A stretch of DNA of 64,000 nucleotides from Rubrivivax sp. (GTDB taxonomy: Bacteria; Pseudomonadota; Gammaproteobacteria; Burkholderiales; Burkholderiaceae_C). The translations under genes and the position numbers were made by a program. Location of the stretch: contig JAIXRN010000074.1 of the NCBI GenBank assembly GCA_027485165.1, positions 62,001 to 126,000 of the forward strand. Direction: 5' to 3'. The notes beneath the pieces are model-generated. The model was not told the DNA's origin. It did no database searches and was given only the letters and a program-made list of their open reading frames with translations. Of the stretch, positions 60,346 to 64,000 are shown one piece after another; within the stretch, counting starts at the first letter, position 1; every line of letters begins with the position of its first letter.

Positions 60346-61569
60346 TCAGGCGTGTGCCGCGCGCAGCTTCAAAGAGAACTCCTGCAGCGCGGCGATGCCG
60401 CTGTCTTCGGCCTTGCGGCACCAGGCTTGCAGATCGGCCACCAGCTGTTCGGCCGACACATTCGTGCGCGTCCACAAGGAACGCAGTTCTTCGCGCATGG
60501 CCACCAGCTTGGCCAGCTGCGGGCTTTCGCCCAGCGCCTGCTGCAGGCCAGGCTTCACGCGCTGCGGGATCTTGTCGTCGTCGCGGTGCAGCCAGGCCTT
60601 GGCCAGGCGCAGGTTGCTGAAACGGGTGCTGTTCACGGCGCCCTTGGTCTTCAGGGCATCGATCTCGGCGTGAACGGCGCGCCGCAGTTCAGTGGCGTAC
60701 TTGGCCATCACTTCATAGCGATTGGCGATGATGGCTTCCAGCGTCTTGCCATCGGCCAAGGCCTTCACCTCGCCCAAGGCCAGCTTCGGCGCAGTCTTGC
60801 GGACCTTGGCCAAGCCCAGGATTTCGAAGCTGCGGATGTACAGCCAGCCGATGTCGAATTCAAAGGGCTTCACCGACAGCTTGGCCGACGTCGGGTAGGT
60901 GTGATGGTTGTTGTGCAGCTCTTCGCCACCGATCAGGATGCCCCAGGGGGACAGGTTGGTCGAAGCGTCTTGCGCTTCGAAGTTGCGGTAGCCCCACCAG
61001 TGGCCCAGGCCGTTGATGATGCCGGCCGCCGTGATGGGGATCCACGCCATCTGCACCGCCCAGACCGCAGCGCCGGCCGAACCAAACAGCAACAGGTTCA
61101 CGACCAACATCAGGCCCACGCCTTGCCAGCTGAAGCGGGTGTAGAGGTTGCGCTCGACCCAGTCGTCGGGCGTGTTGTGCCCGTACTTGTTCATGGTCTC
61201 GTCGACCTTCGATTCGGCGCGGTAGAGCTCGGCGCCGGTCAGCAGCACGGTCTTGATGCCGCGCGTCTGCGGGCTGTGCGGGTCGTCGACGGTTTCGCAC
61301 TTGGCGTGGTGCTTGCGGTGGATGGCCACCCATTCCTTCGTCACCATGCCGGTGGTGAGCCACAGCCAGAAACGGAAGAAATGCGAAATGACGGGGTGCA
61401 GTTCCAGCGAGCGATGCGCTTGCGAGCGGTGCAGATAGATGGTGACAGCCGCAATCGTGATGTGGGTCAGCCCCAACGCCACCAGCAGTGTCTGCCACCA
61501 AGCCATCTGCAGCAGCCCGTGCGCCAGCCATTGCACCAGCGCGTCGTGCGCCATCCACAGCGAATCCAT
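60346..61569 (-). CDS. Acyl-CoA / fatty acid desaturase (delta-9 type) with C-terminal extension
   Basis: Membrane-bound di-iron desaturase that introduces a double bond using oxygen. The 407-residue protein has the three His boxes: HRSQAH (47-52), HRKHH (84-88) and EELHNNHHTYPTSAK (about 221-235), with the Trp/Phe-rich membrane segments in between. The last 110 residues form a helical, charged extension beyond the desaturase fold (from about 295, LADGKTLEAIIANRYEVMAKY onward) that I do not recognise as a known domain. An AAGGA site lies eight bases before the ATG. A TACAAT -10 and an FNR-like box are upstream. It is downstream of rsmB but has its own promoter region. Confidence 0.92.
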   Translation of the reverse strand: MDSLWMAHDALVQWLAHGLLQMAWWQTLLVALGLTHITIAAVTIYLHRSQAHRSLELHPVISHFFRFWLWLTTGMVTKEWVAIHRKHHAKCETVDDPHSPQTRGIKTVLLTGAELYRAESKVDETMNKYGHNTPDDWVERNLYTRFSWQGVGLMLVVNLLLFGSAGAAVWAVQMAWIPITAAGIINGLGHWWGYRNFEAQDASTNLSPWGILIGGEELHNNHHTYPTSAKLSVKPFEFDIGWLYIRSFEILGLAKVRKTAPKLALGEVKALADGKTLEAIIANRYEVMAKYATELRRAVHAEIDALKTKGAVNSTRFSNLRLAKAWLHRDDDKIPQRVKPGLQQALGESPQLAKLVAMREELRSLWTRTNVSAEQLVADLQAWCRKAEDSGIAALQEFSLKLRAAHA

Positions 61570-61601
61570 TGACAGTCCTTGATTCAGAAAACTACCCCCG
61601 C

Positions 61602-61607
61602 ATTGTA
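61602..61607 (-). promoter_or_regulatory. Candidate -10 element of the desaturase promoter
   Basis: TACAAT on the minus strand matches TATAAT at five of six bases, 32 bases before the ATG. The -35 region is poor, which would suit activator-dependent transcription. Confidence 0.5.
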
Positions 61608-61659
61608 GGGGCCAGGCCAGGCGGCAGCGTACGGGGTCCCCACAGCCACTGGCAGAACA

Positions 61660-61673
61660 TTGATTTGACTCAA
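61660..61673 (-). promoter_or_regulatory. FNR/Crp-family box upstream of the desaturase
   Basis: TTGAT-TTGA-CTCAA matches the TTGAT-N4-ATCAA consensus at nine of ten positions. Its centre lies about 71 bases upstream of the start predicted from the -10, a spacing used by class I activation. The same stretch contains the longer palindrome ATTTGA-C-TCAAAT (61663-61675), so a different regulator is possible. Confidence 0.6.
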
Positions 61674-61779
61674 ATCCCGTCTACAGCGGTCATTTGTGGC
61701 CAAAGCGCACAAAAACAAGATCAAGGTGCTGTCAAGTCCAGTGCCTGGTGCAGCGCGACGGCAGCAGGGCCTGGCCTTT

Positions 61780-63039
61780 TCAGCGCTTTTCCCAGACGGC
61801 TGCGAAGAAACCGTCTGTGCGGTGCCGGTGCGGCCACAGACGCAGAAAGGGCCCGGCCACCAGGCCTTGCGCGTCGGCCACGCGCGCGGCGGCCAGCGCT
61901 TCCGCAGCTGGAAGCGGACGGAAATCGGCCTCGCGTTCGGCCGTGAAGGCTGCGGCCACGGCTTCGTTTTCGGCAGCCAGCAAACTGCAGGTGGCGTAGA
62001 CGAGCCGGCCACCCGGCTTGAGCAGCCGCGCCGCGCCAGCCAGGATGGCGGCCTGCTTGACCTGCAGTTCGGCCACCGACTTGGGGCTCTGGCGCCATTT
62101 CAGGTCGGGGTTGCGGCGCAGCGTACCCAGGCCTGAGCAGGGCGCGTCCACCAGCACGCGGTCGATCTTGCCGGCCAGGCGCTTGATGCGGTCGTCGCGT
62201 TCGTGCGCGATCTGCGCCGGGTGCACATTGCTCAGCCCGCTGCGCGCCAGGCGCGGCTTCAGCGCGTCCAGCCGGTGGCCGGAAACGTCGAAGGCGTACA
62301 GCCGCCCGGTGTTGCGCATCGCCGCCCCCAGCGCCAGGGTCTTGCCGCCGGCGCCGGCGCAGAAGTCCACCACCATCTCGCCGCGCTTGGGGTCGGTCAG
62401 CAGGGCCAGCAGCTGGCTGCCTTCGTCCTGCACCTCGATCGCCCCGCCCGTGAACAGCGCCAGCTTGTTCAGCGCCGGCTTGCCCTGCACCCGCAGGCCC
62501 CAGGGTGAGTGCGGCGTGGGCTGGGCGTCGATGCCGGCTTCGGCCAGCGTGGCCTGCACGTCTTCGCGCCGCGCCTTCACCAGATTGACGCGAAGGTCCA
62601 GTGGCGCCGCTTCCGCCAGCGCCTGTACCAGGGGCCAGAAGTCGTCGCCCAACTGTTGTTGCAGTGGCGCGGCCAGCCAGTCAGGCAGGTTGTGGCGCAG
62701 CTTCTCGGGCAGGGCCGCACGGTCGATGGTGGCCACATCGGCCAGCCACTGCTGTTCCTGAGGCTGCAGCGCGCCGCGGAGGAAGGTGTCGCCGCCCTGC
62801 CAGGCCAGCAGGGCCAGACGGCGTTCCAGCGGGCCACTACCGCTTTGCGCCAGGTGCTGCAGCAGCAGGCGCTGCCGCAGCACGGTGTAGGTGGTCTCGG
62901 CCAGGGTGTGGCGTTCGCGCGCGCCCAGGCCGCGGTGTTGGCGGAAGAAGGCGGAAACGATGCCGTCGGCCGGCTGGTCCAGCTTCAAGACGGCGTGCAG
63001 CAGCTCGCTATTCAGTTCGAGCAAGGCGTTGGGGTGCAT
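61780..63039 (-). CDS. rsmB: 16S rRNA cytosine-C5 methyltransferase RsmB family (RsmB/Sun)
   Basis: Methylates cytosine 967 of 16S rRNA in E. coli. The 419-residue protein has an N-terminal NusB-like RNA-binding domain (about 1-150). A Rossmann methyltransferase domain follows, with VVDFCAGAGGKTLALG, DVSGHRLDALKPR, the motif IV Cys in DAPCSGLGTLRRNPD and the catalytic Cys in VYATCSLLAAENE. Both cysteines that define the m5C mechanism are present. It is shorter than the fmt-linked RsmB in the N-terminus and its usual partners def and fmt are not adjacent, so it may be a family paralogue. ATG at 63039 is used. It is divergent from the DUF1653 gene by only 23 bases. Confidence 0.88.
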   Translation of the reverse strand: MHPNALLELNSELLHAVLKLDQPADGIVSAFFRQHRGLGARERHTLAETTYTVLRQRLLLQHLAQSGSGPLERRLALLAWQGGDTFLRGALQPQEQQWLADVATIDRAALPEKLRHNLPDWLAAPLQQQLGDDFWPLVQALAEAAPLDLRVNLVKARREDVQATLAEAGIDAQPTPHSPWGLRVQGKPALNKLALFTGGAIEVQDEGSQLLALLTDPKRGEMVVDFCAGAGGKTLALGAAMRNTGRLYAFDVSGHRLDALKPRLARSGLSNVHPAQIAHERDDRIKRLAGKIDRVLVDAPCSGLGTLRRNPDLKWRQSPKSVAELQVKQAAILAGAARLLKPGGRLVYATCSLLAAENEAVAAAFTAEREADFRPLPAAEALAAARVADAQGLVAGPFLRLWPHRHRTDGFFAAVWEKR

Positions 63040-63062
63040 CACCCGGATTATCCTGCGCGGCC

Positions 63063-63323
63063 ATGCACGCACCCGACACCAGCCCGGCCGACGATCTGCC
63101 ACCCCTGCCCCCCACCCCGCTGGGCCGCTACCGGCACTACAAGGGCGGCCACTACGACGTGCTGGGCGTTGTGCGCCACAGCGAGACGCTGGAAGCCCTG
63201 GTGCTGTACCGCGCGCTCTACGGCCAGCAGGGCCTGTGGGTGCGGCCGCATGCCATGTTCTTCAGCAGCGTGGTCATCGACGGGCAGCAGCAGCCGCGCT
63301 TCAGCCCGATGGCCGCGGGCTGA
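63063..63323 (+). CDS. DUF1653 family protein
   Basis: An 86-residue protein whose core is the DUF1653 domain: LGRYRHYKGGHYDVLGVVRHSETLEALVLYRALYG followed by LWVRPHAMFFSSV and a tail with PRFSPM. The pattern is recognised by its YKG.YY.V and LYR..YG motifs. The function is not known; members are small and soluble. The first 18 residues are a Pro-rich extension. It sits between divergent rsmB and convergent purN, 13 bases from the latter. Confidence 0.88.
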   Translation: MHAPDTSPADDLPPLPPTPLGRYRHYKGGHYDVLGVVRHSETLEALVLYRALYGQQGLWVRPHAMFFSSVVIDGQQQPRFSPMAAG

Positions 63324-63336
63324 GGCGCTGCCAGCG

Positions 63337-63963
63337 CTAGATCAACACCTGCGACGCCCCATCGGTCTGCCGCACGCGGCCCTGCTCGATCTGCAGCTTG
63401 CCTTCGACGAACCAGCGCACCGCCAGCGGGTAGATGCTGTGCTCGGTGGCCAGCACGCGCGCGGCAAGGCTGTCTTCGTCGTCGCCAGGCCGCACCGGCA
63501 CCACGCTTTGCATGACGATCGGGCCGTGGTCCAGCTCGGGGGTGACGAAATGCACGGTAGCACCCGCAGCCTGACAGCCAGCTTCCAGTGCGCGCCGGTG
63601 CGTGTGCAGGCCCGGGAAGGCTGGCAGCAACGAAGGGTGGATATTCAGCATCCGGCCCTGGTAGCGCTGCACGAAGCTGGCGCCCAGGATGCGCATGAAG
63701 CCGGCCAGCACCAGCAGGTCGGGCGCATGGGCGTCGACGACCTGGGCCAGTGCGTCGTCGAAGGCTTCGCGGCTGGGCTGGCTGCGGTGGTCCACCACGG
63801 CCGTGGCGATGCCATGCTGCGCGGCGTAGTCCAGCGCCCCAGCCCCGGGGCGGTTTGACACCACGGCCACCACGGCCGCCGGCCAGGCTTGCTGGAGGCA
63901 GGCCTGGTGGATGGCCTGCAGGTTGGACCCGCGGCCGGAGACGAGCGCGACGATGCGTTTCAT
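63337..63963 (-). CDS. purN: Phosphoribosylglycinamide formyltransferase PurN
   Basis: Transfers a formyl group from 10-formyl-THF to GAR in purine synthesis. The 208-residue protein starts MKRIVALVSGRGSNLQAI with the phosphate-binding GRGSN, and has AGFMRIL, the catalytic Asn and His in LNIHPSLLPAFPG, and the catalytic Asp region TPELDHGPIV. The ORF track puts an ATG three codons earlier (63972); the MKRIV start is standard. Together with purL it gives two purine genes in the window, about 20 kb apart and not in an operon. Confidence 0.95.
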   Translation of the reverse strand: MKRIVALVSGRGSNLQAIHQACLQQAWPAAVVAVVSNRPGAGALDYAAQHGIATAVVDHRSQPSREAFDDALAQVVDAHAPDLLVLAGFMRILGASFVQRYQGRMLNIHPSLLPAFPGLHTHRRALEAGCQAAGATVHFVTPELDHGPIVMQSVVPVRPGDDEDSLAARVLATEHSIYPLAVRWFVEGKLQIEQGRVRQTDGASQVLI

Positions 63964-64000
63964 GGGTGGCATGCAATGGGGGTATGGCGCCGGCGGGGCT

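Noticed and set aside
60053-60673. Repeated peptide (ARPARAFF-like) ORFs over the terminator array
   Set aside because: The repeats come from the 31-bp non-coding terminator units; the period is not a multiple of three and the ORFs cross real gene ends.

Overview
The window is high-GC chromosomal DNA from a betaproteobacterium, most likely a Burkholderiales member of the Rubrivivax / Leptothrix / Methylibium / Ideonella type. This is inferred from gene content and order: smc-zipA near ligA, a dapC-dapD-pilU-dapE-prmB run, phaCAB, a Tat-exported HiPIP, a PEP-CTERM protein, and a GC-rich intergenic repeat of a kind I recall from this group. No database search was possible. Coding density is very high, no gene-free stretch exceeds about 240 bp, and I saw no rRNA, tRNA, CRISPR array, prophage or insertion sequence. 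The region reads as core chromosome with a few unusual local features.

Layout. 1-6.5 kb: the 5' edge of a divergent gene, a TesA-type esterase, then a minus-strand block of a FecR/DUF6600 protein, peptide deformylase, a YbiR-like permease and DNA ligase. 6.6-12.7 kb: glutathione reductase lies between ligA and zipA-smc. 12.8-24.2 kb: a long plus-strand run of queF, a SET-domain protein, a methyltransferase, dapC, dapD, pilU, dapE, prmB, an ABC-F ATPase, ohr and a PEP-CTERM 'choice-of-anchor I' protein with a convincing Pho box. 24.2-26.3 kb: asparaginase divergent from lexA, with two SOS boxes between them, and a Cdd1/HhH protein after lexA. 26.3-35.5 kb: penicillin acylase family protein, two paralogous small unknown proteins, msrA, glutaryl-CoA dehydrogenase, an ElyC/YdcF protein, a PDZ protein, DUF456 and a Tim44-like protein ending in a strong terminator.

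35.7-49.7 kb: an S9 lipoprotein peptidase, nitronate monooxygenase, a VOC-RidA fusion and purL on the minus strand, then map-glnD-mnmH-DUF2189-DUF2788 on the plus strand. 49.7-56.2 kb (mainly minus strand): phaC-phaA-phaB for polyhydroxybutyrate, and an FAH-family hydrolase, a zeta-class GST isomerase and pgeF. 56.3-64 kb: a Nudix hydrolase, a lapG-lapD c-di-GMP-controlled periplasmic proteolysis pair, HiPIP followed by a tandem array of intrinsic terminators, an oxygen-dependent fatty-acid desaturase with an upstream FNR-like box, rsmB, DUF1653 and purN.

Functional themes. Lysine/peptidoglycan precursor synthesis (dapC/D/E) is interleaved with twitching motility (pilU). Carbon storage (phaCAB) lies next to aromatic ring-cleavage product handling (FAH and MaiA families). 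DNA maintenance is represented by ligA, smc, lexA and Cdd1, redox protection by gor, ohr, msrA and HiPIP, and surface attachment control by lapG/lapD. No obviously new multi-gene defence or mobile system was found. The best candidates for new biology are the terminator array, the Pho-box/PEP-CTERM gene, the VOC-RidA fusion, the SET-domain gene in the queF run, and the lapGD pair whose adhesin substrate is not in the window.
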